Part shown: piece by piece, positions 1-6,003 of the stretch | Numbering within the stretch: position 1 is the stretch's first letter | How the letters are laid out: the number at the start of each line of letters is the position of its first letter | The notes under the pieces: model-generated | Told to the model about the DNA's origin: nothing | What the model saw: the letters and a program-made list of their open reading frames with translations, nothing else | Database searches by the model: none | Source of the DNA: Rhodopirellula sp. | GTDB lineage: Bacteria > Planctomycetota > Planctomycetia > Pirellulales > Pirellulaceae | DNA: 6,197 nucleotides | Assembly (NCBI GenBank): GCA_002714565.1 | Contig: PAXU01000068.1 | Location: 22,276 to 28,472 of the forward strand | Reading direction: 5' to 3' | Made by a program: the position numbers and the translations under genes

Positions 1-903
1 GGCAGACGCATTGAAAAGAGCCCAACTATTCTGGGGCATGAAATAATTGGCCATATAGCAGCAATCGGCGGTGATTCCGTGCAGGATTACTCCGGACATC
101 AGCTCTCGGTCGGTGATCGCATAACATGGTCGGTTTGTATTAGCTGCGGGCAATGTAAACAATGTGAGTCCGGTATTCCGCAAAAATGCGCGTCCGTTAA
201 GAAGTTTGGCCATGAAGTCCTTGACGGTGATTCCGGGCTGCTCGGCGGTTTCGCAGAATATGTACTCCTTCCCGCATCTACATCGATATTTCGAATCTCA
301 AGCGCTGTTCCGGATGAAGTTCTTTGCCCAGCGAATTGCGCAACGGCAACCGTGGCTGCAGCAATACGTCAGGTCCCGATTGTTTCCAACAAGCGTGTAT
401 TGATCATCGGTGCCGGAATGCTTGGATTAAGTGCCATTGCTTTTGTCAAAACCAAAGGAGCATCGCAAATCTCAGTTATTGAGCCTGATGATGATCGCAG
501 CAAACTCGCCTTTGCATTCGGAGCTGACCATGTTGCGGATGACATTTCAAAGATTAGCGAGCGTTTTGATATCATCTTTGATTTCTCTGGCTCATCGTCT
601 GCAATCGAACAGGCAATTTCCGCCGTTGATTTGGGTGGTACCATTGTTCTTGTAGGAACAGTTGCGCCGAGTCCGGCAATTTCCATCGATCCGGAGTTTA
701 TTGTAAGGAACTTGATCACAATTATCGGAGTGCATAATTACCATCCTATGGATCTTGAGACGGCACTCAACTTTCTTGTCACTCACAACAAAGATATTCC
801 ATTTGATCAACTAGTGGAAAAATCATTTCCACTTGCAGACATCAATGACGCTGTTGAATTCGCGCTTTCGCATAAACCTATTCGAGTAATGATTAAACCA
901 TGA
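1..903 (+). CDS. Phosphonate-associated zinc alcohol dehydrogenase (5' partial)
   Basis: Medium-chain zinc-dependent alcohol dehydrogenase whose start lies left of the window; the frame is open from base 1 and gives 300 codons. The first codons read GRR, then ILGHEIIG at codons 10-17, the catalytic zinc His-Glu motif. Structural zinc cysteines follow at codons 49, 52, 55 and 63 (C-x2-C-x2-C-x7-C). The NAD(P)-binding Rossmann glycines GAGMLG are at codons 137-142. About 60 N-terminal residues, including the catalytic Cys, should be missing. A GTG at 79 is internal, not the start. The stop overlaps the next gene's ATG (ATGA at 900-903). The family defined by TIGR03366 recurs in phosphonate operons, and gene order here fits it. 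Its substrate is not established; an aldehyde or alcohol made from a phosphonate, such as phosphonoacetaldehyde/hydroxyethylphosphonate or acetaldehyde, is an inference. The fold is certain, the phosphonate role likely from context. Confidence 0.9.
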   Translation, partial: GRRIEKSPTILGHEIIGHIAAIGGDSVQDYSGHQLSVGDRITWSVCISCGQCKQCESGIPQKCASVKKFGHEVLDGDSGLLGGFAEYVLLPASTSIFRISSAVPDEVLCPANCATATVAAAIRQVPIVSNKRVLIIGAGMLGLSAIAFVKTKGASQISVIEPDDDRSKLAFAFGADHVADDISKISERFDIIFDFSGSSSAIEQAISAVDLGGTIVLVGTVAPSPAISIDPEFIVRNLITIIGVHNYHPMDLETALNFLVTHNKDIPFDQLVEKSFPLADINDAVEFALSHKPIRVMIKP

Positions 904-1457
904 GTTTACGAATTGTTTCGTCAATCTCGGAAATAGTAGACGTGTTCGAGCAACGTGGAAATTCCGAGTACGGCGGAGAGGATGTAACGCAGATTGAACA
1001 TGCGCTTCAATCTGCAACACTTGCCGAATCAGAATCTGCATCTGCTGAATTGATTTCCGCTGCGTTACTGCATGACTTCGGTCATTTGATACATAGCCTG
1101 CCCGACGATGCACCTGACAACGGCATTGATGATTTTCATGAAGCTGCCGCCGCCAAGTCGCTATGTGAAGTCTTTCCAGACTCTGTTACCGAGCCGATCA
1201 AGTTACATGTTCGCGCCAAACGATATCTCTGTACGACAGATAAAAACTATTTTTCCAAACTCAGCCATGCATCAGTAACAAGCCTAAACCTGCAAGGTGG
1301 TACGATGTCAGATCAGGAATTACATGAGTTTGAATCGTACACTTATTGGCAGGATGCTTTGCGACTGAGAGTCTGGGATGACTTGGCAAAAGACCCGAAG
1401 ATCCACACACCGGAACTATCTCATTTCATTGACTTCTTAGAATCCGCACGCAATTGA
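900..1457 (+). CDS. phnZ: PhnZ-like HD-domain mixed-valent di-iron oxygenase
   Basis: A 185-residue HD-domain protein, close in length to PhnZ, which oxidatively cleaves the C-P bond of 2-amino-1-hydroxyethylphosphonate to glycine and phosphate. Seen here: Y24, E27, H34, the H58-D59 pair, H62, H80, H103, K107, S125, R157 and D160. Up to residue 80 these fall at the same numbers as PhnZ's iron ligands and substrate-site residues as I recall them (Y24, E27, H34, H58, D59, H62, H80), and later ones are shifted by one (H104, K108, R158, D161). This supports an active oxygenase rather than a phosphohydrolase. It looks cytoplasmic, with no signal peptide. The ATG at 900 overlaps the upstream stop, and no strong Shine-Dalgarno is seen, so it probably relies on translational coupling. 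The usual partner PhnY, which makes the hydroxylated substrate, is not in the window. Relatives such as TmpB use trimethylated substrates, so exact substrate is open. Confidence 0.87.
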   Translation: MSLRIVSSISEIVDVFEQRGNSEYGGEDVTQIEHALQSATLAESESASAELISAALLHDFGHLIHSLPDDAPDNGIDDFHEAAAAKSLCEVFPDSVTEPIKLHVRAKRYLCTTDKNYFSKLSHASVTSLNLQGGTMSDQELHEFESYTYWQDALRLRVWDDLAKDPKIHTPELSHFIDFLESARN

Positions 1458-1463
1458 GATCTG

Positions 1464-2597
1464 ATGAACACAGAGTTTGATATTGCAATTATTGGTGGCG
1501 GCATTGTTGGCCTTGCTCAAGGCTGGATGGCTGCAAGACGCGGCCAAAAGGTTGGAATCTTTGAACGTTCGTCCGTCGCGCAAGGTGCAACCGTTCGCAA
1601 TTTTGGAATGATTTGGCCGGTCGGGCAGCCTGCCGGTGAAATGTACGACATTGCATTAAACTCACGACAACTGTGGTTAGAGATCGCTGCCCAGAGCAAT
1701 TTGAATATCGAAGAATGCGGATCTATTCATCTGGCACACCATGAAGATGAACGGCAGGTACTTCGTGAGTTTATTGACCAAAGTACTCATTCCACTGAAT
1801 GGATTTCACCGACTGAGGTCTGCAGCCGATCTGCATTGGCAAATCCAAATGGATTGCTTGGCGGAATGTATTCACCGACTGAATTGAGAGTGAACCCCAG
1901 AACCGCTGCAGAACATATCCGCAACTGGCTTGCAAGTGATTGTGGTATCCAAATGCACTTTGACACGCCCATTACATCTGTTAACGGGAACGAATTGCGT
2001 TCATCAAAGGGTGAATCATGGACCGCAAGTAAGATCATAATTTGTAGCGGTAGTGATCTTTGCACTCTGTTTCCTGACAACTTTGCAGCATCACGACTCG
2101 TCTTATGTAAACTGCAGATGCTCAAGTCTGTTTCACAGCCCGACTATTCGCCGGCGCCGGTTCCGCACATCGCAAGCGGTCTGACGTTACGTCATTACGA
2201 ATCATTTGCTGGTTGCCCATCACTTGAAGCTGTCAAAACACGCATTAAACAAGAATCACCGATTCTGGATGAATACGGGATCCACGTAATGGCTTCACAA
2301 TTTCCAAACGGTGAAGTCATTCTGGGTGACTCACATGAATACGGGGATGATATTACCCCATTTGATAAATCTGAGATCGATGATTTAATGCTTCGTGAGT
2401 TAGAGAAAGTAATTCGTCTTCAGGACTGGACCATCAAGGAAAAATGGCACGGGATTTATGCCAAGCATCCGGAGCTTCCAATCTACGAGGAAGAGATAGA
2501 TGAAGTTGTTTCGTTGTTTGTTGGAACAGGCGGAGCAGGTATGACACTTTCGTTCGGACTTGCCGATCGTTACTGGAAAAAGATGAAAGGTGAATAG
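1464..2597 (+). CDS. hpnW: Phosphonate-associated FAD-dependent amine oxidoreductase (HpnW type)
   Basis: A 377-residue DAO-superfamily flavoenzyme. The N-terminal FAD site shows IIGGGIVGL (G11, G13, G16) and the ribose-binding acidic residue E34. The R45-N-F-G48 and W51-P-V-G-Q-P56 segment after it is characteristic of the phosphonate-linked clade described by TIGR03364. The C-terminus ends in the flavin-contacting GTGGAGMTLSFGL stretch at about residues 354-366, so the gene is complete. Members of this clade sit next to phosphonatase genes, and some have been shown to oxidise AEP or N-methyl-AEP to phosphonoacetaldehyde. That product is exactly the substrate of the next gene. It would then replace the PhnW transaminase, using oxygen and releasing amine and peroxide. 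The start ATG has only a weak GAGA at 1456-1459 and lies 6 bases after the preceding stop. Assignment to the clade is strong; the preferred amine is inferred. Confidence 0.88.
   Translation: MNTEFDIAIIGGGIVGLAQGWMAARRGQKVGIFERSSVAQGATVRNFGMIWPVGQPAGEMYDIALNSRQLWLEIAAQSNLNIEECGSIHLAHHEDERQVLREFIDQSTHSTEWISPTEVCSRSALANPNGLLGGMYSPTELRVNPRTAAEHIRNWLASDCGIQMHFDTPITSVNGNELRSSKGESWTASKIIICSGSDLCTLFPDNFAASRLVLCKLQMLKSVSQPDYSPAPVPHIASGLTLRHYESFAGCPSLEAVKTRIKQESPILDEYGIHVMASQFPNGEVILGDSHEYGDDITPFDKSEIDDLMLRELEKVIRLQDWTIKEKWHGIYAKHPELPIYEEEIDEVVSLFVGTGGAGMTLSFGLADRYWKKMKGE
2587..2593 (+). promoter_or_regulatory. Ribosome binding site for phnX
   Basis: AAGGTGA lies 8 bases before the ATG at 2602, inside the last codons of the FAD oxidoreductase gene. 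It matches the anti-Shine-Dalgarno consensus well and decides the phnX start: a GTG at 2590, also in frame, falls within this site and so is unlikely to be the initiator. Confidence 0.6.
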
Positions 2598-2601
2598 CAA
2601 A

Positions 2602-3438
2602 ATGAGCCAATTGAAACACCTTAAGGCAATCGTATTTGACTGGGCTGGCACCATGATTGATCATGGAAGCCGCGCACCGGCAATTGTGTTTACCGAGATA
2701 TTCAGACGCAAGGGCATCGAAATCTCATTTGACCAGGCCCGGGAACCGATGGGGATGGCTAAACGTGCTCATATTGCTGCCATTACCAACATGCCTCAAG
2801 TGAAAGACCAATGGCTTCAGGTGTTTGGAACTGAGTGTAGTGAACAAGACATTGATGACATGTATGAACAATTCTTGCCGCTTCAGAAAGAGACACTTAA
2901 GAATCACAGCCAGTTAATAGACGGTGCCGCTGAAACTGCTGCTAGGTGCCGTGCACTGGGATTAAAAATTGGATCGTCAACTGGCTACACAAGAGAGCTA
3001 ATGATTGATGTGAAAGCTCAGGCAAAGAGTCAGGGATACGAACCGGATATTACTCTTTGTGCTGAAGATGCTCCGAAAGGAAGGCCAGCGCCCTACTTAT
3101 TATTTGAAGCCGCTAAACAGCTAGATGTTTATCCGATGCAATCTATCGTGAAAGTCGACGATACGATTTTGGGAGTTGAAGCCGGAATAAACGCTGGGTG
3201 TTGGAGCATTGGAATCACGCAAACTGGAAATCTGCTCGGGTTGTCTCAACAAGAGATACTCGAAATGCCGTCGACCGAATTAGCACAACGCACAGCGACG
3301 GTTGGTCAACAATATCTCGATATCGGTGCACATAAAGTCATTGCATCTGTTAAAGACATCGAATCGGTGCTTTTCGAAATCGACGCCGCTATCGAATCAG
3401 GCTGCTATCCGTACAGTCATAAATTGAATCAGGAATAG
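2602..3438 (+). CDS. phnX: Phosphonoacetaldehyde hydrolase (phosphonatase)
   Basis: HAD-superfamily enzyme that hydrolyses phosphonoacetaldehyde to acetaldehyde and phosphate through a Lys Schiff base. Counting from the ATG at 2602 it has 278 residues, close to the usual 265-280. The nucleophile motif FDWAGT carries D13 and A15. The cap-domain Schiff-base lysine is K54 in PMGMAK. HAD motif II is S126-T127-G128-Y129, R161 sits in KGRPAP, and the magnesium acid is in KVDDT (D186, D187). These align one residue off the well-studied Bacillus cereus enzyme (D12, K53, R160, D186, recalled from memory), so all catalytic groups are present. Residue 18 is Met and 21 His where many homologues have Thr and Tyr (TTVDYG), probably a harmless variation. 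It is cytoplasmic. It starts 4 bases after the FAD oxidoreductase stop, and is the last gene of the operon. The preceding flavoenzyme plausibly supplies its substrate. Confidence 0.95.
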   Translation: MSQLKHLKAIVFDWAGTMIDHGSRAPAIVFTEIFRRKGIEISFDQAREPMGMAKRAHIAAITNMPQVKDQWLQVFGTECSEQDIDDMYEQFLPLQKETLKNHSQLIDGAAETAARCRALGLKIGSSTGYTRELMIDVKAQAKSQGYEPDITLCAEDAPKGRPAPYLLFEAAKQLDVYPMQSIVKVDDTILGVEAGINAGCWSIGITQTGNLLGLSQQEILEMPSTELAQRTATVGQQYLDIGAHKVIASVKDIESVLFEIDAAIESGCYPYSHKLNQE

Positions 3439-3523
3439 ACACTGATCTTCAAATTCTGTTAATGCAACGATTGAGTAATTGCATGCAGTCGAATTGCTAT
3501 TGTCCGAACCTCACTCTCGAATG

Positions 3524-3528
3524 AAGGA
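3524..3528 (+). promoter_or_regulatory. Ribosome binding site for the small secreted protein
   Basis: AAGGA ends 7 bases before the ATG at 3536. It favours that start over the in-frame ATG at 3521, which partly abuts this site, and over a TTG at 3479. The chosen start also gives a compact signal peptide beginning MKSHIS. Confidence 0.55.
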
Positions 3529-3535
3529 ATCTGGA

Positions 3536-4150
3536 ATGAAATCCCACATATCCGTTGCATTACTCGTTGCGGCACTTTTCGTGTTTTCCGGAGCGGTTCA
3601 TAAGTCTGGTGATTCCGGGCCGTTCTCTATAGATTTAAATCAACCAGGTGATGCTCTCGTCCTAACCCTCAACGGTAAACACGTTGGTGGCTTGCGAGTC
3701 GACGCACAAGGACGCCTCGGCATTTACGGTCCAAATCAATCGTCCACTGCTATAACCGTCGATGATAAAGATCGAGTACAGATCGATCCGGCGCCTGTAG
3801 AAAACCCACCAGTCCGCCTTTCCGTCGCAAACGATATGTGGGCAACCGGTGTCTTGCGCATTGGCCGAGCGGATGCATTTGGCGATACACCGCTTGATCC
3901 CAATGGTGCCATCCAACTTGGCCGGAATCTGAAAGAGGCTCAACCCATGTCCGTACTTCGTGCATTTGGACAAGGCGAAGAACGATTTCGGATCGGTATT
4001 ACCGGAGAAGGTGACGGATTCTGGAGTAACGGACCGCATGATACACCACTTGTTACCTTCACCGGTCAGTCAGAGGATAAGTCGACTCCTGCAGCTATCC
4101 GTTTTCATGCACCGACTGAGAGCAGCACACCTCGGGAAGCTCAACCTTAG
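3536..4150 (+). CDS. Secreted protein of unknown function, beta-repeat-like
   Basis: I do not recognise this 204-residue protein. It begins with a standard Sec signal peptide: K2, a hydrophobic core at about residues 5-17, and a likely cut after S18-G-A20. There is no lipobox cysteine and no further membrane segment, so it should be released to the periplasm or outside. The mature part is rich in Gly, Asp and short alternating beta-like stretches, with no cysteine. LRVDAQGRLGI (53-63) and ITVDDKDRVQI (73-83) form a diverged repeat 20 residues apart. The second runs into a P-P-V-R-L-S-V segment, a layout resembling the VD..GNVGIGT..P..KL.V pattern of tail-fibre-like and S74-type beta-structured proteins. 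The C-terminus is polar and Pro/Ser/Thr rich. It lies 97 bases after phnX, so it may have its own promoter, and it converges on the sulfatase. That it is coding is supported by the signal peptide and ribosome site. Confidence 0.75.
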   Translation: MKSHISVALLVAALFVFSGAVHKSGDSGPFSIDLNQPGDALVLTLNGKHVGGLRVDAQGRLGIYGPNQSSTAITVDDKDRVQIDPAPVENPPVRLSVANDMWATGVLRIGRADAFGDTPLDPNGAIQLGRNLKEAQPMSVLRAFGQGEERFRIGITGEGDGFWSNGPHDTPLVTFTGQSEDKSTPAAIRFHAPTESSTPREAQP

Positions 4151-4211
4151 CTTGGCAATTTAACACTGCCGCAAACCGCAGCGAGCACTAGACTTCCATT
4201 CATTAGCTTAG

Positions 4212-5780
4212 TTACTGACCGGGAAATGGCGGAGCGTCATATTGCTTGCGCAAACGCTTAAACTCGGCGACCATGGATTCCCGAACACGACGATAAACAG
4301 GGCTATCGAATACACTCTTCATTTCTGCCGGATCCCGTTTTAGATCAAACAGGTTCCATTCATCTGTCTTCGGAAAGTAAATCAGCTTGTGACGATCCGT
4401 GCGAACACCAAAATGTTGCGGCACAGCGTGTTCCCCCAATTCGTAATAGGTGTAGTAGAGTGATCGCCGCCACCCTTTCACTGCACCGTCAAATATCGGA
4501 ACAATTGACTCACCTTGTACTTCATCTGGTGTATCAAGTCCGGCGATCTCAAGAAACGTTGGTGCATAGTCGATATTTTGAATCAATTCCATTGGCTTTG
4601 ATCCTGGCTTAATGACTCCCGGCCAGCGAATGAGGAAGGGCATTTTGAAGGACTCTTCAAACATCCATCGCTTGTCATACCAACCGTGCTCACCAAGAAA
4701 GAACCCCTGATCTGATGAGTAGATCACCACGGTGTTTTCAGATAGTTCGTTTTCATCCAGGTAATCAAGCACGCGTCCCACGTTTTCATCTACCGCCTTC
4801 ACTGTGCCAAGATAATTCCGCATGTATCGCTGGTACTTCCAACGTACGACGTCTTCATGGCTCATGTCGCCGGAAGCAAACTCACGTAGAAATTGTTGAT
4901 TGTGTGGGCCAAAGTGATCATCCCATGTCTTCTTCTGCTCAGGTGTCATCCGGTTATATTCCGGAGTACCGTATCGATCTGGCTTGGGCAGAACGACGTC
5001 ACCACGTTCATCTTTCCGCACTTTTGCATCGTATGCCCAGTCAAAATGCCGGTCGATCTCCATCTCATTCATGGCAAGTGTTCCGCTTCGATTTGCATAA
5101 CTATCAAAGAGGTTTTCAGGTTCCGGGATTTCTACATCGTCAAAGGCATCCAGAAATCGCAAGGGAGGTGCAAAAGTGCGGTGCGGAGCCTTGTGTTGAC
5201 ACATCAGGAAGAACGGTTTGGCTTTATCTCGACTGTCTAACCATGCAAGAGCTTTGTCTGTTGTTAGATCTGTTGCATAACCTTCGAAACGTTGCCGCTG
5301 GCCATCCATCTGAATAAAGACTGGGTTGTAATAGCTGCCCTGTCCCGGTAGTACTTCCCAAAAGTCAAAACCCACCGGATCCGACGAAAGATGCCATTTA
5401 CCAATAATGGCAGTGTTATAACCACCAGCTTGAAGTGCTTTGGCCACCGTCCATTGGCTGGCATCGAACTTGTTTCCATTTCGCATGAATCCGTTCTTGT
5501 GACTGTGTTTACCCGTAAGAATCGTTGCACGGGATGGACCACAAATTGAGTTGCCGCAAAACGAATTGAAAAACACGGCACCTTCTTTGGCCAACTGGTC
5601 GATACTTGGAGTCGGTGCTACATCAGCAAGCCTACTTCCATATGCAGAGATTGCATTCACTGCATGATCGTCTGAAAAGATGAATACGATATTGGGCCGT
5701 TCATCAGCAAATGCAGAAGCCGTAATGAAATGCGATAAGATTATCGCGACAAATAGAACGAATCGATTATGTAAGTGCAT
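4212..5780 (-). CDS. Secreted formylglycine-dependent sulfatase
   Basis: A 522-residue type I sulfatase. The signal peptide spans residues 1 to about 25, with a hydrophobic core at 7-19 and a likely cut after AFA25. Calcium ligands D37-D38 follow in FSDDH. The maturation motif C80-G-P-S-R84-x4-T89-G90 marks C80 for conversion to formylglycine, so a maturation enzyme is needed elsewhere in the genome. Other active-site residues are visible: K128 and H130 in GKWHL, H196 and H200 in HKAPH, and D357-Q358 in SSDQGFFLGEHG, with K370 in DKRW. The C-terminal NLFDLKRDPAEMK stretch is usual for the family. The full set implies an active hydrolase in the periplasm or outside. Overall it resembles carbohydrate sulfatases annotated as N-acetylglucosamine-6-sulfatase or mucin-desulfating, but the sugar substrate cannot be read from sequence. 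The start ATG has only a weak AGAGA upstream. Confidence 0.95.
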   Translation of the reverse strand: MHLHNRFVLFVAIILSHFITASAFADERPNIVFIFSDDHAVNAISAYGSRLADVAPTPSIDQLAKEGAVFFNSFCGNSICGPSRATILTGKHSHKNGFMRNGNKFDASQWTVAKALQAGGYNTAIIGKWHLSSDPVGFDFWEVLPGQGSYYNPVFIQMDGQRQRFEGYATDLTTDKALAWLDSRDKAKPFFLMCQHKAPHRTFAPPLRFLDAFDDVEIPEPENLFDSYANRSGTLAMNEMEIDRHFDWAYDAKVRKDERGDVVLPKPDRYGTPEYNRMTPEQKKTWDDHFGPHNQQFLREFASGDMSHEDVVRWKYQRYMRNYLGTVKAVDENVGRVLDYLDENELSENTVVIYSSDQGFFLGEHGWYDKRWMFEESFKMPFLIRWPGVIKPGSKPMELIQNIDYAPTFLEIAGLDTPDEVQGESIVPIFDGAVKGWRRSLYYTYYELGEHAVPQHFGVRTDRHKLIYFPKTDEWNLFDLKRDPAEMKSVFDSPVYRRVRESMVAEFKRLRKQYDAPPFPGQ

Positions 5781-5818
5781 GGCTATGGAATCTCTGGAGT
5801 CATCTGTTTGTTACATGA

Positions 5819-5846
5819 TTTGTACAACACATTCAGGGTGTCTCAA
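5819..5846 (-). promoter_or_regulatory. Candidate promoter for the minus-strand sulfatase
   Basis: Read on the minus strand, TTGAGA (5846-5841, 5 of 6 to TTGACA) is followed after 16 bases by TACAAA (5824-5819, 4 of 6 to TATAAT). Transcription would start near 5812, giving a leader of about 30 bases. The -10 overlaps a perfect TTGTACAA palindrome at 5820-5827. This is a consensus match by eye, and planctomycete promoters are poorly defined. Confidence 0.3.
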
Positions 5847-5857
5847 AGTGTCCCAAA
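5838..5857 (+). repeat. 10-base tandem repeat GTGTC-YC-AAA
   Basis: GTGTCTCAAA (5838-5847) is followed directly by GTGTCCCAAA (5848-5857), 9 of 10 bases alike. The first unit covers the candidate -35 of the minus-strand sulfatase. A related inverted element, GACACC, occurs at 5892-5897 facing GGTGTC at 5837-5842. Ten-base spacing puts the units on the same face of the helix, as expected of an operator, but a regulator is not identified. Confidence 0.45.
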
Positions 5858-5930
5858 TATTGTTTACCTGCCCCCTTCGCAGTACTAATCAGACACCATT
5901 TTCATTACGACAAATTCTTGCGTCATGATC

Positions 5931-5959
5931 TTGTGAAATAACTCAATCACTTTCATAGT
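5931..5959 (+). promoter_or_regulatory. Candidate promoter for the plus-strand sulfatase
   Basis: TTGTGA (5931-5936, 4 of 6 to the -35 consensus) and CATAGT (5954-5959, 4 of 6 to the -10) are separated by exactly 17 bases. Transcription would begin near 5966, about 40 bases before the ATG at 6004. The match is moderate and made by eye. Confidence 0.25.
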
Positions 5960-5970
5960 GTGGTTAGGCC

Positions 5971-5989
5971 TTTTTTCGTATTCAAAAAA
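5971..5989 (+). repeat. T6/A6 inverted repeat in the sulfatase leader
   Basis: T6 (5971-5976) and A6 (5984-5989) can pair around a 7-base loop, CGTATTC. The element lies between the candidate promoter and the start codon of the plus-strand sulfatase. The stem is only A-T and does not extend outward (C opposite C), so a stable hairpin is doubtful; it could instead bend the DNA. Confidence 0.3.
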
Positions 5990-6003
5990 CCGGATCAATC
6001 GAT

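Noticed and set aside
79..903. Alcohol dehydrogenase starting at the GTG at 79
   Set aside because: The frame is open back to base 1 and encodes the GRR and GHE motifs of the same enzyme, so the GTG is internal and the gene is cut by the window edge.
3462..3484. Inverted repeat ATGCAA / TTGCAT after phnX, considered as a terminator
   Set aside because: The stem is only 6 bases with an 11-base loop, is AT-rich and is not followed by a T run.
3662..4039. A 125-codon minus-strand open frame opposite the small secreted protein
   Set aside because: The plus-strand frame has a signal peptide, ribosome site and internal repeats; the antisense product shows no recognisable pattern.
4151..4211. Bidirectional terminator between the convergent secreted-protein and sulfatase genes
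   Set aside because: Only a 4-base CTGC/GCAG pairing was found and there is no T run on either side.
4715..5317. A 200-codon plus-strand open frame opposite the sulfatase
   Set aside because: It is antisense to the conserved core of the sulfatase, its product is rich in Ser, Arg, His and Cys without any motif, and no ribosome site is evident.
5680..5928. An 82-codon plus-strand open frame across the sulfatase start
   Set aside because: It overlaps the sulfatase signal peptide region and the divergent control region, has a Cys-rich irregular product and no ribosome site.
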